50,645 bases of DNA from SIG701 sp045577175. GTDB lineage: Bacteria; Bacillota; Clostridia; Oscillospirales; CAG-272. Below the pieces are notes generated by a model. That model made no database searches, had not been told where the DNA came from, and worked only from the letters and a program-made list of their open reading frames with translations. A program made the position numbers and the translations under genes. This document shows positions 41,174-49,518 of this stretch, piece after piece; within the stretch, counting starts at the first letter, position 1, and each line of letters begins with the position of its first letter. The stretch lies in NCBI GenBank assembly GCA_045577175.1, contig JAZNHT010000019.1:1-50645 (forward strand). Reading direction: 5' to 3'.

Positions 41174-41428
41174 ATGGATATTAAAGAAAAGATCACGGAA
41201 ACTGTCAACAAGGTTGTTGAAAAGCTGAAGGGCGACGAAAACCTGCTCAAGAGCTTCAAAGAGGAGCCGGTCAAGACGCTGGAAAAGCTGATCGGCAAGG
41301 ATTTGCCCGACGAGCAGATAGAAAGGGTCGTTGAGCTCGTAAAGGCGAAGCTCGCAGGCGACAAGCTCGCCGATGCGGCAGACGGCATCAAGGACAAGCT
41401 GAAGGGCATCGGCAAGCTGTTCGGCTGA
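41174..41428 (+). CDS. Small amphipathic helical protein
   Basis: An 84-residue, Lys/Glu-rich protein, MDIKEKITETVNKVVEKLKG, with a short conserved-looking core GKDLPDEQIERVVELVKAKL and ending DKLKGIGKLFG. Similar small proteins (often with VDLPDDxIxKIIxxVKAK) are common in Clostridia and have no assigned role. A GGAGCAT site precedes the ATG. It follows obgE by 23 bp and is last before a terminator. It might bind membranes or nucleic acid, but that is speculation. Confidence 0.7.
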   Translation: MDIKEKITETVNKVVEKLKGDENLLKSFKEEPVKTLEKLIGKDLPDEQIERVVELVKAKLAGDKLADAADGIKDKLKGIGKLFG

Positions 41429-41438
41429 TAAAAAACAA

Positions 41439-41469
41439 GACGGAGAAAAATTTTTCTCCGTCCTTTTTT
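41439..41469. terminator. Bidirectional terminator between convergent genes
   Basis: The 12-bp self-complementary stem GACGGAGAAAAA/TTTTTCTCCGTC is followed by CTTTTTT on the plus strand and preceded by AAAAAACAA, so it serves both converging genes. Confidence 0.85.
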
Positions 41470-41470
41470 A

Positions 41471-41851
41471 TTATTCACCGAGCTTCTGACCGCATCCGGC
41501 ACAAAACTTGGCTTCCTTGCCCGTTTTCGCACCGCAGTACGGGCAGAATCCCTGCGCGGCTGGATCAACCGTTTTCGCCTCGCCCTCCTTCATCCGTCTG
41601 AGCTTGCGCTGATCCTCCGCGATATTGTGCTTATGCTTCTCGATTTCGATACACAGCTTTTCCACCTCGGGATCGAGCACGTCGCCTGCTCTGAATTTTC
41701 CGAAGCAGACCTCGCCGATCTTTTTCTTCAGCTCATCGGTTTCCGCCGTTTCACTGCGGATTTTCGCGGTGAGCTTACCCATCTCAACGACCTCGCTTGC
41801 TTTATCGGTCACCTTTTTCGTAAGCGAAGATACCGTTTCCTTAAAATCCAT
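41471..41851 (-). CDS. Zinc-ribbon coiled-coil protein
   Basis: A 126-residue protein: helical N-terminal two-thirds (FKETVSSLTKKVTDKASEVV, later EVEKLCIEIEKHKHNIAEDQ) that should form a coiled coil, then a C-terminal zinc ribbon with two C-x2-C knuckles, FCPYCGAKTGKEAKFCAGCG. Such proteins are frequent in Clostridia; many are cytoplasmic and of unknown function. It has a GGAGAAG site before the ATG. Confidence 0.8.
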   Translation of the reverse strand: MDFKETVSSLTKKVTDKASEVVEMGKLTAKIRSETAETDELKKKIGEVCFGKFRAGDVLDPEVEKLCIEIEKHKHNIAEDQRKLRRMKEGEAKTVDPAAQGFCPYCGAKTGKEAKFCAGCGQKLGE

Positions 41852-41916
41852 ATGCTCTTCTCCTTTTCTATGTTACCGTAATCAGTATATCCAAAAAACA
41901 TTTTCTTGACACTCCG

Positions 41917-42303
41917 TTACCCTTTCGGATACGCAGTCTCAAACAATTCGCGGATGCGCTCCTCAGCCCCGATCAGGTGCAGATAGCCGAACAGTGCCTC
42001 AAATCCCGTAGCGCGGCGGTACTGCGCGACCGTTGCCTTCTTCGGCACGTTTGCATGGACGCAGTTGCGTCCGCGGCGGTACTGTGCCTCCTCCTCCTCA
42101 CTGAGAAGCGGCAGAATCCGCTCGGCAGCATCGCTCTGTGCGGCGGCGGTAACGTAGGCGAGCGATGATTCGCTCGGATGCGCCGCCCCCGACGTCACGA
42201 GACGGCTGCGGACAAGCACCTCGAGCACCGCATCCCCAAGATACGCAAGGCTCGCGGCACTGACAGCAGTCGCCTGTTCTTTTGTGAGGGATTTTTCGCC
42301 CAT
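41917..42303 (-). CDS. mrnC: Mini-ribonuclease III
   Basis: A 128-residue RNase III catalytic domain without a dsRNA-binding domain; in Bacillus it matures 23S rRNA. AYLGDAVLEVLVRSRLV near residue 20 holds the first catalytic Asp, and ATGFEALFGYLHL near residue 100 contains the second acidic cluster (EALFGYLHL). The ATG at 42303 follows GGAGGTGAG; the frame extends upstream to 42372 without a site. It has its own promoter. Confidence 0.94.
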   Translation of the reverse strand: MGEKSLTKEQATAVSAASLAYLGDAVLEVLVRSRLVTSGAAHPSESSLAYVTAAAQSDAAERILPLLSEEEEAQYRRGRNCVHANVPKKATVAQYRRATGFEALFGYLHLIGAEERIRELFETAYPKG

Positions 42304-42325
42304 ACACTCACCTCCGTTTGATACC

Positions 42326-42354
42326 ATTATACCACGCTCGTTAACGGATTGCAA
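42326..42354 (-). promoter_or_regulatory. Promoter of mrnC
   Basis: On the minus strand, TTGCAA (42354-42349), 17-bp spacer, perfect TATAAT (42331-42326). Confidence 0.8.
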
Positions 42355-42355
42355 G

Positions 42356-42389
42356 AGAAAGAAAGGCGGCACGGTTCAGACCGCGCCGC
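42356..42389 (-). terminator. Terminator of the ACT/UPF0210/parvulin operon
   Basis: On the minus strand, the stem GCGGCGCGGT/ACCGTGCCGC (one G-U) with a 4-nt loop, then CTTTCTTTC. Confidence 0.75.
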
Positions 42390-42395
42390 TTCTCA

Positions 42396-43142
42396 TCAGA
42401 ATTTGTCAACGGGATACAGGATACGGAGCTGATTGATCTTGCTATGGTACGCAGCCTGCTGCTTTTCGCTCGTAAGTTTTGCACGAATCTGATCCTTGAC
42501 CGTCTCGTATGGGATCGGCTCGGCTGCTTTTCTGGAATTGAGCTTGATGAGGTGGTAGCCGAACTGCGTCTGCACGGGACCGGTCAGCGTGCCGACTTCC
42601 ATCGTAAAGCATGCCTCGTCAAACTCGGGCACCATCTGTCCGCGACCGAAATCGCCGAGGCAGCCGCCCTCCGCGGACGATGGACAGGAACTGTACTGCT
42701 TCGCCGCATCCTCAAACGTGATCTCGCCTGCCTGAATTTTGGCGAAAAGATCCTTTGCGGTTTCCTCATCGGAGACAAGGATATGGCTCGCATTTGCGCT
42801 CTCGCTTCCCATGAACTGATCGGGATTCTCATCAAAGAACTTCTTCGTCTCCTCCTCGGTGACTCGCACGCCCTCTACCGCCTTATTGACAGCGTAATTG
42901 ACGAGCAGATCCTCCTTCAGACGGGCAAGCTCTGCCTTGAAAGCAGGCTCACGCTCATACAGATTGCGGGAAGCGTCGATCAGAAACAGCTTCTGATGAA
43001 TGAGCTGCTCCAAAACCATATTTCTTCCCTCGGGAGTATTGTAATTCTGTCCGCGCTGAGACAGGGAGGCGACCATTGCGTCCACATCTGCCTCCGTAAT
43101 GTTCGTGCCGGCGATAGACGCCAGAATCTTTGCTTCTGCCAT
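42396..43142 (-). CDS. Parvulin-type peptidyl-prolyl isomerase
   Basis: A 248-residue protein. A SurA_N-like helical domain (1-120) begins MAEAKILASIAGTNITEADV and is followed by a rotamase domain (about 125-225): ASHILVSDEETAKDLFAKIQ, then SAEGGCLGDFGRGQMVPEFD and QTQFGYHLIKL. The absence of a signal peptide or lipobox means it is cytoplasmic, unlike PrsA. The ATG at 43142 follows GAAAGGA. Fourth gene of the ACT/UPF0210 operon. Confidence 0.9.
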   Translation of the reverse strand: MAEAKILASIAGTNITEADVDAMVASLSQRGQNYNTPEGRNMVLEQLIHQKLFLIDASRNLYEREPAFKAELARLKEDLLVNYAVNKAVEGVRVTEEETKKFFDENPDQFMGSESANASHILVSDEETAKDLFAKIQAGEITFEDAAKQYSSCPSSAEGGCLGDFGRGQMVPEFDEACFTMEVGTLTGPVQTQFGYHLIKLNSRKAAEPIPYETVKDQIRAKLTSEKQQAAYHSKINQLRILYPVDKF

Positions 43143-43198
43143 TGGTAAATTTCCTTTCGGTAATAAATTCGTATAATACGCCGCCATGCGGCGAGGAT

Positions 43199-43762
43199 TC
43201 ATACATGTCCGTACAGTCGGAGCAGGGGGACATATTTTTGAAAGTGTGCCACGACGCACTCGATAAGCGGCACGCCGTTTTGCTGGCAGTACATTGCCAC
43301 GCGGCTCGCAAGGCGCAGATCGTCCAGCGTATAACCGTATGCGGCGGTGTGAGGCGCAAACATAAGCGCGGCATACGATGCACCCGATTTTTTGAAAATT
43401 TCGGGAATCCGCGGCGCATACTGTGCCGGATCCGCACGGTCTCCGTATGCGAGGATGTGCTTTTCGAGAAACATCTTATCCTTTGTAAACAGGCAAAGCA
43501 CGACTGCCTGCTCCGGCAATGTTTCCAGAATCAGGGACGCGTATCGCCCTATCCGATCCGAATCCGTGAACGGTACTGAAAGAAGAAGCCGTATCTCCGC
43601 CGCTTTCAGTACATCTTTGGCAACGGATGCCGCCTCTTCTCCGCGGGAGAATGACTGCGCAAGAATCTTCCTGCGTACCGTGTCCGGGATCAGATCACGC
43701 TTTTCCGGCGGCATGGCAGCATAGCGGAGCGCGAGCGCGCACCGCGGTGCCTTCTCAGCCAA
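43199..43762 (-). CDS. RadC/JAB-like protein with altered active site
   Basis: A 187-residue protein. RYAAMPPEKRDLIPDTVRRKIL looks like the helix-hairpin segment of RadC. The C-terminal half (KSGASYAALMFAPHTAAYGY then TLDDLRLASRVAMYCQQNGV and VVAHFQKYVPL) follows the RadC pattern HNHPSGxxxPSxxDxxxTxxL...DHIIVGxxxYxSL. The zinc-ligand motif HNHP is APHT here, so the peptidase/hydrolase site is probably dead. The start is a TTG at 43762, supported by GGGGAG 6 bases upstream. It lies between UPF0210 and the parvulin gene; function unknown. Confidence 0.6.
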   Translation of the reverse strand: MAEKAPRCALALRYAAMPPEKRDLIPDTVRRKILAQSFSRGEEAASVAKDVLKAAEIRLLLSVPFTDSDRIGRYASLILETLPEQAVVLCLFTKDKMFLEKHILAYGDRADPAQYAPRIPEIFKKSGASYAALMFAPHTAAYGYTLDDLRLASRVAMYCQQNGVPLIECVVAHFQKYVPLLRLYGHV

Positions 43763-43779
43763 AGTGCTCTCCCCTTTTA

Positions 43780-45138
43780 TCAGTTTTTAAGACTCTGCAT
43801 CGGCGCGGGGATTCTTCCGCCGCGGTGGATAAACTTTGCAGAGGAACGGTCATTGTGCAAGGGCATGACGGGACCGCTTCCGAGCAGTCCGCCGAAGGAA
43901 AGCTCCTCCCCGACCGTCTTGCCGATCGCGGGAATGACGCGGACGGCGGTCGTTTTCGAATTGACCATACCGATCGCGGCCTCGTCCGCGATGATAGCGG
44001 AGATCGTCTCCGCAGTCGTCTCACCGGGAATGACGATCATATCCAGACCGACGGAGCAGACAGCCGTCATCGCCTCGAGCTTTTCAATGGAGAGATCGCC
44101 CGCACGTGCGGCGTCGATCATGCCTGCGTCCTCCGTCACGGGAATGAACGCGCCGGACAGACCGCCGACGTGAGACGACGCCATCACGCCGCCCTTCTTG
44201 ACGGCATCGTTGAGCAGTGCGAGTGCCGCAGTCGTACCGTGAGTACCGCAGACCTCCAGTCCCATCTCCTCAAGGATATGGGCAACGGAATCGCCGACGG
44301 CAGGCGTGGGGGCAAGTGACAAGTCAACAATACCGAACGGCACGCCGAGGCGTTTGGATGCCTCGCTGCCGACAAGCTGTCCCATACGGGTGATTTTGAA
44401 CGCGGTGCGCTTGATGATGTCCGCGACCTCTGTGAGATCCCCGTCGGGGCATTTCGTGAGTGCGGAGCGGACAACGCCCGGGCCGGATACACCGACGTGA
44501 ATGACGCAGTCCGGCTCACCGACGCCGTGGAACGCACCCGCCATGAACGGGTTATCCTCCGGTGCGTTACAGAACACAACGAGCTTTGCGCAACCGATGC
44601 AGTCGCGCTCCTTCGTTTTCTCTGCCGCCTCACGGACGACTTTACCCATGAGCGCAACGGCATCCATATTGATGCCTGCCTTCGTCGAGCCGATATTGAC
44701 GGACGAGCAGATATGATCCGTAACGGCGAGCGCCTCGGGGATCGATTCGATCAAGGCGCGGTCGCCTGCGGAAAATCCTTTATGCACGAGTGCGGAATAG
44801 CCGCCGATGAAATTGACGCCGACGGTGCGCGCGGCACGCTCCAGCGTTTTTGCGTACTCCACGGGATCACCGCCGCTTGCGGCGGCAAGCATGGCAATCG
44901 GCGTCACGGAGATACGCTTGTTGATAATCGGGATACCGTACAGCTTTTCAATATCCTCACCGGTGGAGACGAGATCTTTTGCGTTTCGCGTAATCTTCTC
45001 GTACACCTTTTCACAGGATCTTTTAATATCGGAATCGGCACAGTCCAGAAGCGAGATACCCATCGTAATCGTCCGAATATCGAGATTCTCCTCCTGGATC
45101 ATGGTGATCGTTTCCATAATATCATGTATGTTCAGCAT
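43780..45138 (-). CDS. PFL-like UPF0210 (DUF711) protein
   Basis: A 452-residue protein beginning MLNIHDIMETITMIQEENLD, with the well-conserved TMGISLLDCA, NKRISVTPIAMLAAAS, HVGVSGPGVVRSAL, GIVDLSLAPTPAVGDSVA and MPLHNDRSSAKFI. The fold is related to glycyl-radical pyruvate formate-lyase barrels, but the radical Gly motif (RVxGY) is not seen, so that chemistry is not implied. It is almost always beside an ACT-domain gene, as here (24 bp gap). Function unknown, perhaps an amino-acid-regulated enzyme. Confidence 0.95.
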   Translation of the reverse strand: MLNIHDIMETITMIQEENLDIRTITMGISLLDCADSDIKRSCEKVYEKITRNAKDLVSTGEDIEKLYGIPIINKRISVTPIAMLAAASGGDPVEYAKTLERAARTVGVNFIGGYSALVHKGFSAGDRALIESIPEALAVTDHICSSVNIGSTKAGINMDAVALMGKVVREAAEKTKERDCIGCAKLVVFCNAPEDNPFMAGAFHGVGEPDCVIHVGVSGPGVVRSALTKCPDGDLTEVADIIKRTAFKITRMGQLVGSEASKRLGVPFGIVDLSLAPTPAVGDSVAHILEEMGLEVCGTHGTTAALALLNDAVKKGGVMASSHVGGLSGAFIPVTEDAGMIDAARAGDLSIEKLEAMTAVCSVGLDMIVIPGETTAETISAIIADEAAIGMVNSKTTAVRVIPAIGKTVGEELSFGGLLGSGPVMPLHNDRSSAKFIHRGGRIPAPMQSLKN

Positions 45139-45161
45139 GATTTCCTCCGAAGGTTACAAAA

Positions 45162-45431
45162 TCAGATACGGTGCATGGAATTGAAAATATCCTCATGCAT
45201 AACGTGAATCACCATACTGATGCTTTCACCGAGATCGCTCATGGATTTCTTAAGTGCATTGAAGTCCACGCTCAGATCGGAAATATCGACAAGCATCATC
45301 ATAACGAACATATCCTGCAAAACAGACTGGGTTACGTCGATGATGTTTGCGTTGCTGTCCGCACACGCGTTGCTCACCTTGGCAAGAATACCGACGCAGT
45401 CGCGTCCGACAACAGAAATTACAGCTCTCAT
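45162..45431 (-). CDS. ACT-domain protein (UPF0237)
   Basis: An 89-residue single ACT domain: MRAVISVVGRDCVGILAKVS, then NANIIDVTQSVLQDMFVMMMLVD and LGESISMVIHVMHEDIFNSMHRI. ACT domains bind small ligands, usually amino acids, at dimer interfaces. The ATG at 45431 follows GTGAGGAG; ATG 45452 upstream lacks a site. It is the first gene of the operon with UPF0210, the RadC-like and the parvulin genes. Confidence 0.94.
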   Translation of the reverse strand: MRAVISVVGRDCVGILAKVSNACADSNANIIDVTQSVLQDMFVMMMLVDISDLSVDFNALKKSMSDLGESISMVIHVMHEDIFNSMHRI

Positions 45432-45492
45432 TTTTTTACTCCTCACTGCCATAGTTTATGCGTCAGAGACGCACACACGGCATAACATATTT

Positions 45493-45521
45493 ATTGTACC
45501 AAACTTTCCCCGTATTGTCAA
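45493..45521 (-). promoter_or_regulatory. Promoter of the ACT/UPF0210 operon
   Basis: On the minus strand, perfect TTGACA (45521-45516), 17-bp spacer, TACAAT (45498-45493). The leader holds a 6-bp hairpin TGCGTC/GACGCA (45459-45473). Confidence 0.85.
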
Positions 45522-45550
45522 GAAAAAAGACTGTGCTTTCACACAGTCTT
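45520..45550 (-). terminator. Terminator after the foldase lipoprotein
   Basis: On the minus strand, the 9-bp stem AAGACTGTG/CACAGTCTT with a 6-nt loop, then TTTTC. Confidence 0.85.
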
Positions 45551-45557
45551 TTCACAC

Positions 45558-46691
45558 TTACGCTTCCGCTTCGATTGCGTACTCCGCAAGGAAGTCATAC
45601 GTCTTCTCAAGAAGAATGTTTTCCGTGATCTGCTCCTTGGTAATATACTGAAGCAGCTGCTCCTTTGAAGAAAGTCCGTAGTAGTCAAGATATTCGGCAA
45701 TTCCGACCTCGCATTCCTCCTCACTGACGGTAAGTCCCTCCGCACGTGCGATGGCGAGAAGAATCATCTCCTCCTGCATACGGGAATAGATGCCGTTTCT
45801 CAAGGTTTCATAGAACGTAGAGACATCCATACCGTAATTAACAAGCACATATTCGTTCAGGGAAATCGACTGCTGTGCCGCAAGCCCCTCGTAATAGTTC
45901 AGGTTGTCCTGATAGATCTGCGTATATTCCACGGCGGGATATTCGATAATCTCACAGGTCGCGGCAAGGTGTTCCCAAATCATCTGCATCATGTATGACT
46001 GACGGCTTGTCTCGTTCTGCTCCGAAAGTCCGTCATAGATCTTCTGCTCAAACTCCTCCACCGTAGCACACTGGTACTTTTCCTGCACAAACGCGTCATC
46101 ATAGACGGGGAGCACCTGCTCAAACACATTTTTGACCGTAACATCAAAGCGGACAGGCAATCCGGAAAGTGCCTGATTATTCAGATACGGATCCGGGAAT
46201 GCGATATTCAAGGTGACCGTCTCGCCCTTTGCGGCACCGATCAGTCCGTCCTCAAAGCCGTCGATCATGGAGCCGGAGCCGATCATGAGAGTATAATCCT
46301 CGGCACTGCCGCCCTCAAATTTTTCGCCGTCCATATAGCCGACAAAATCGATGACAACCTGATCGCCCACGGCGACTGCACCTTCTTTTTCCGCCACGGT
46401 AGCATAGGTAGAGCGCGCAATCAAGACCTGCTTCTGCACGTCCTCCTCCGTCACCGTCACATCATACGCGGGAATTTCAATCCCCTTATACATACCGAGC
46501 CTCACATACTCGGACAGATCGTAGTCATAGCGGATATTGCTCTCGGTGGTTTCATCCTTGGACGGGGAGGTATCGGGCGTTTGCACGTCATAGTCATCGG
46601 GATTGTTCGTATCATTGCATCCCGTGAGGACAAGCGACGCAGTCAGAAGCAGCGCGAGTGCAAGGGCTGCCGTTTTATTCCGGAAATTCAT
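45558..46691 (-). CDS. Lipoprotein trigger-factor-like foldase with FKBP domain
   Basis: A 377-residue extracytoplasmic foldase. Signal peptide with lipobox LVLTGC (Cys near residue 25), a short linker, then an FKBP isomerase domain (about 100-190: VGDQVVIDFVGYMDGEKFEG, LMIGSGSMIDGFEDGLIG, FDVTVKNVFEQ) and a helical C-terminal domain like that of trigger factor (EEFEQKIYDGLSEQNETSRQ through EEECEVGIAEYLDYYG). No N-terminal ribosome-binding domain. It likely helps secreted proteins fold at the outer membrane face. The ATG at 46691 follows GGAG; TATAAT at 46744-46739 is a probable -10. Confidence 0.92.
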   Translation of the reverse strand: MNFRNKTAALALALLLTASLVLTGCNDTNNPDDYDVQTPDTSPSKDETTESNIRYDYDLSEYVRLGMYKGIEIPAYDVTVTEEDVQKQVLIARSTYATVAEKEGAVAVGDQVVIDFVGYMDGEKFEGGSAEDYTLMIGSGSMIDGFEDGLIGAAKGETVTLNIAFPDPYLNNQALSGLPVRFDVTVKNVFEQVLPVYDDAFVQEKYQCATVEEFEQKIYDGLSEQNETSRQSYMMQMIWEHLAATCEIIEYPAVEYTQIYQDNLNYYEGLAAQQSISLNEYVLVNYGMDVSTFYETLRNGIYSRMQEEMILLAIARAEGLTVSEEECEVGIAEYLDYYGLSSKEQLLQYITKEQITENILLEKTYDFLAEYAIEAEA

Positions 46692-46781
46692 ATGTACTCC
46701 ATATTCAATAATAAGATTTTGCCGCACACGGCAGTATCATTATAGCACTGTGCGGCGCTTTATTTATAAATTCTTTGTAAA

Positions 46782-47462
46782 TTATTCGGATTTTTCGTCA
46801 AACAGGCGTGAAAACAGGGCAAAAAACGCAAGAGCGGCAATCCACACGGCACCGCCGTTCAGAACGATATGGCTGAGAAACTGCCCGACAATCACAACAA
46901 TCTCCGTGCGATACGGAAGAAAATCGACATCGATCAAAAACTCGATCAGATAGAAGATTTCAAGCAAAAGCCATCCGCCCAGATGGACAAGCGAGCCTAC
47001 GAGCAGGACACGGTCGCTTCCTTTCTTCCGTTTTGCGCTCCGGCAGGCAAATCCCCACGCCGCAAGGGACAAAGCGGAAAGAAACAGCCACTCGCCGACA
47101 GCGACAAGGGCGGCAAACGAAAGCCACTCCTCGCTCACAGCCCGACTGATGACATCAATCAGGTAAGCGGCAAGAATATCGGCAAAAAGAAGTGCCGAAT
47201 GGATGCCGAAGGCAGCGGCACCGTACTCCTTTCCGAAGCGGAACACGGCAAAAACGGATGCGGCGATCCCCGCGCCGAACGCCGCGGCGGAAAGCACCTG
47301 CCGCGCGTAATACAGCACATCGGGCAAAAGCGATTCACTATACAGAATATCAGTCTTTACATACGAATAGAATACCGAAACAAGCCGCGACGCCAAAAGC
47401 AGCACGAACAGAAAAATCGCACCGAAAATGAGCTGCCTGCGTGCATTTTTGCTGTCAGACAT
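46782..47462 (-). CDS. Multispanning membrane protein, unknown function
   Basis: A 226-residue protein with about six transmembrane helices (first LIFGAIFLFVLLLASRLVSV, last GGAVWIAALAFFALFSRLF). A short basic loop (CRSAKRKKGSD) marks the cytoplasmic side. There are no transporter or enzyme motifs I recognise. The ATG at 47462 follows GAGGTG; the frame extends to 47591 without a ribosome site. It is 90 bp upstream of the foldase gene on the same strand; co-expression is possible. Confidence 0.65.
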   Translation of the reverse strand: MSDSKNARRQLIFGAIFLFVLLLASRLVSVFYSYVKTDILYSESLLPDVLYYARQVLSAAAFGAGIAASVFAVFRFGKEYGAAAFGIHSALLFADILAAYLIDVISRAVSEEWLSFAALVAVGEWLFLSALSLAAWGFACRSAKRKKGSDRVLLVGSLVHLGGWLLLEIFYLIEFLIDVDFLPYRTEIVVIVGQFLSHIVLNGGAVWIAALAFFALFSRLFDEKSE

Positions 47463-47623
47463 AAGACACACCTCTCTGCTGTCAGATAAAGATAGATACA
47501 GTATAGCACAAATCCGCCGCGAATGGGTGATGATTTTGTGAATATTTTTGCTTTTTCGCGGTTTTACCCCTGCGCTTTGCCGCATATACATAGCCTGTAC
47601 ATCACAACATACAGGAGGATTGA

Positions 47624-48535
47624 ATGATTTTTGATTATTCCGTACCGATGGACTACTGCCGCATGATGCAGTGCCTCGACCTCTTTATCGACCGATACCC
47701 GTTTCTCTCCGTCACGCCGATCGGCACTTCCCTGTACGGAAAGACGATCCCCATGCTTCGTATCGGAAACGAAAAATGCGGACGCACCGTGCTCTACGTC
47801 GGCGCGCATCACGGCATGGAATGGCTGACGAGCGCGGTTCTGCTCCGCTTTGTGCAGGAATACTGCGAAGCCTATAAAGAAAAACGGCGGCTCTTTTCGA
47901 TAAACGCAGCGGATCTGTTCCGCTCCCGTCTGATCTGCGTGATCCCGATGCTGAACGCAGACGGCGTGGACATCCAGATTCACGGTGCGGACGCTTCGCC
48001 GATGCCCGATCGGCTGACGGCGATGAACGGCGGCTCCTCCGATTTCACGAAATGGCAGGCAAACGGGCGCGGTGTGGATCTGAATCACAATTACGATGCG
48101 GGCTTTACCGCATACAAAAAGATCGAGGCGGAGGCAGGCATCAAGGGCGGTGCGCCGACGAGATTCAGCGGAGAATATCCCGAATCGGAGCCGGAGGTCG
48201 GGATGCTGGCAAATTATCTGCGCTTTGACGAAAGTGTTAGGATGATTCTGACGCTCCACACGCAGGGGGAGGAAATTTTCTGCGGCGGAGATGCCTGTCC
48301 GCAAAAGACAAGGCAGATCGGGCAGATGCTCGCGCAGATGAGCGGCTACACGCTCGCCTCCCCCGAGGGGATGGCATCCTACGGCGGTTTGACCGACTGG
48401 GCGATCGAAACGCTGGGGATCCCGTCCTTCACGGTAGAGTGCGGCAAGGGCGAAAATCCCCTGCCCGTCTCCTCGTTTGAATCGATCTATGAGAAGATTT
48501 GCGAGATGCTCTTTACCGCACCGATTTTGATATGA
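47624..48535 (+). CDS. M14 family zinc carboxypeptidase
   Basis: A 303-residue peptidase without a signal peptide. Zinc ligands are His and Glu of AHHGMEW (HxxE, near residue 62) and a His in LTLHTQGEEI (near residue 208); the catalytic Glu is in FTVECGKGENP (near residue 267). ANGRGVDLNHNYD supplies the substrate-carboxylate Arg/Asn. The pattern fits the gamma-D-glutamyl-diaminopimelate type (as in clostridial YqgT/ENP1), so peptidoglycan peptide recycling is likely. A GGAGG site precedes the ATG. It converges with the deacetylase gene. Confidence 0.9.
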   Translation: MIFDYSVPMDYCRMMQCLDLFIDRYPFLSVTPIGTSLYGKTIPMLRIGNEKCGRTVLYVGAHHGMEWLTSAVLLRFVQEYCEAYKEKRRLFSINAADLFRSRLICVIPMLNADGVDIQIHGADASPMPDRLTAMNGGSSDFTKWQANGRGVDLNHNYDAGFTAYKKIEAEAGIKGGAPTRFSGEYPESEPEVGMLANYLRFDESVRMILTLHTQGEEIFCGGDACPQKTRQIGQMLAQMSGYTLASPEGMASYGGLTDWAIETLGIPSFTVECGKGENPLPVSSFESIYEKICEMLFTAPILI

Positions 48536-48538
48536 GAA

Positions 48539-48570
48539 AAAACGCTCCGTCTGACGCACGGAGCGTTTTT
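48539..48570. terminator. Bidirectional terminator between convergent genes
   Basis: AAAA, the stem AACGCTCCGT/ACGGAGCGTT with a 7-nt loop, then TTT. It serves the M14 gene and, on the other strand, the deacetylase gene. Confidence 0.85.
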
Positions 48571-48573
48571 GAT

Positions 48574-49383
48574 TTACAGCTTCACCGTCTCACCGGAAGC
48601 GATGCAAAGCGGCTCGCCGTCCGCCTCAATCCACACGGGCACCGCACTCGGATTGCGGATCATGTCGCACGAGGCACTTGTCTGCAAAGACCATACCGCT
48701 TTCATATAATCAACGATTTCGATATTGGAGGCGTACCACGTTTCCCCGTCTCCGCCGGCACGCTTGCAGAACTCCTCAATCAGCTCCCAATTGTTGTCGT
48801 TGGCAAACTCGTAGCTGTGTCCCCAAATATAGAACAGACGCATCCGAGTGTATCGGGACGGTGCAAGAAATGTCTCCAGCTTCTCCATAATATTGCCATT
48901 CTTATGATGGCACGTCGGATGCCAACGGAGAAAATCCTTCGGCATGTCAAACGTCTGCGTGGAGACAATGGTGCGAGCACACTCGACGCCGGCGGTTTTC
49001 ATGATCGATACCACCCGATCATCGTACACACCGAACGGATAGGACATACCGCGGACAAGCGTACCCGAAGCCGCCTCCAATGCAAGACGGTCATCGAGAA
49101 TTTCGGTGAGCACGGCAGCATCCGGCAATTGATCGAGAAACGGATGCGTGCGCGTGTGCGCAGAGATTTCGTGACCTTTGTAAATTTCCTTGATTTCATC
49201 GGATTTTACATATCCGCCTCTATCCAGAAAACTGCTCGTCAGATGAAACGTGCCGACGATACCGTTCTCACGGAAAATTTCCGCCAGACGGATGTCATGA
49301 TCCCGTCCGTCGTCGTAACTCATCGTAAGACAGCGCAATTTACCGCCCGGGAAACGGTTGTATTCGACCAGATGTTCTTTCAT
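48574..49383 (-). CDS. Polysaccharide deacetylase (NodB domain)
   Basis: A 269-residue carbohydrate esterase 4 enzyme. LRCLTMSYDDGRDHD has the catalytic base and metal Asp (residues 23-24), HEISAHTRTHPFLDQL supplies the H-x3-H metal ligands, and RGMSYPFGVYDD is motif 3. RWHPTCHHKNG and FYIWGHSYEF form the C-terminal motifs. There is no signal peptide, so it is cytoplasmic or acts on an imported substrate. The ATG at 49383 follows AGGAGA. Substrate not determinable. Confidence 0.88.
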   Translation of the reverse strand: MKEHLVEYNRFPGGKLRCLTMSYDDGRDHDIRLAEIFRENGIVGTFHLTSSFLDRGGYVKSDEIKEIYKGHEISAHTRTHPFLDQLPDAAVLTEILDDRLALEAASGTLVRGMSYPFGVYDDRVVSIMKTAGVECARTIVSTQTFDMPKDFLRWHPTCHHKNGNIMEKLETFLAPSRYTRMRLFYIWGHSYEFANDNNWELIEEFCKRAGGDGETWYASNIEIVDYMKAVWSLQTSASCDMIRNPSAVPVWIEADGEPLCIASGETVKL

Positions 49384-49459
49384 GATGTTCTCTCCTGTCC
49401 CTTCGGATACAATCAATATAGCATCCGTTTATGAACGTGCCGTGAACATCCGCGCAAAA

Positions 49460-49488
49460 TTGACAAAACGCGAATTTTGCTGTATAAT
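49460..49488 (+). promoter_or_regulatory. Promoter of the rlmD-like gene
   Basis: Perfect TTGACA (49460-49465), 17-bp spacer, perfect TATAAT (49483-49488). Confidence 0.9.
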
Positions 49489-49518
49489 CATGTAAGAACA
49501 AGCACGGGAGGCATCACT

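Noticed and set aside
43780..45138. Active pyruvate formate-lyase
   Set aside because: The glycyl-radical motif and twin active-site cysteines are not present; the sequence matches UPF0210/DUF711.
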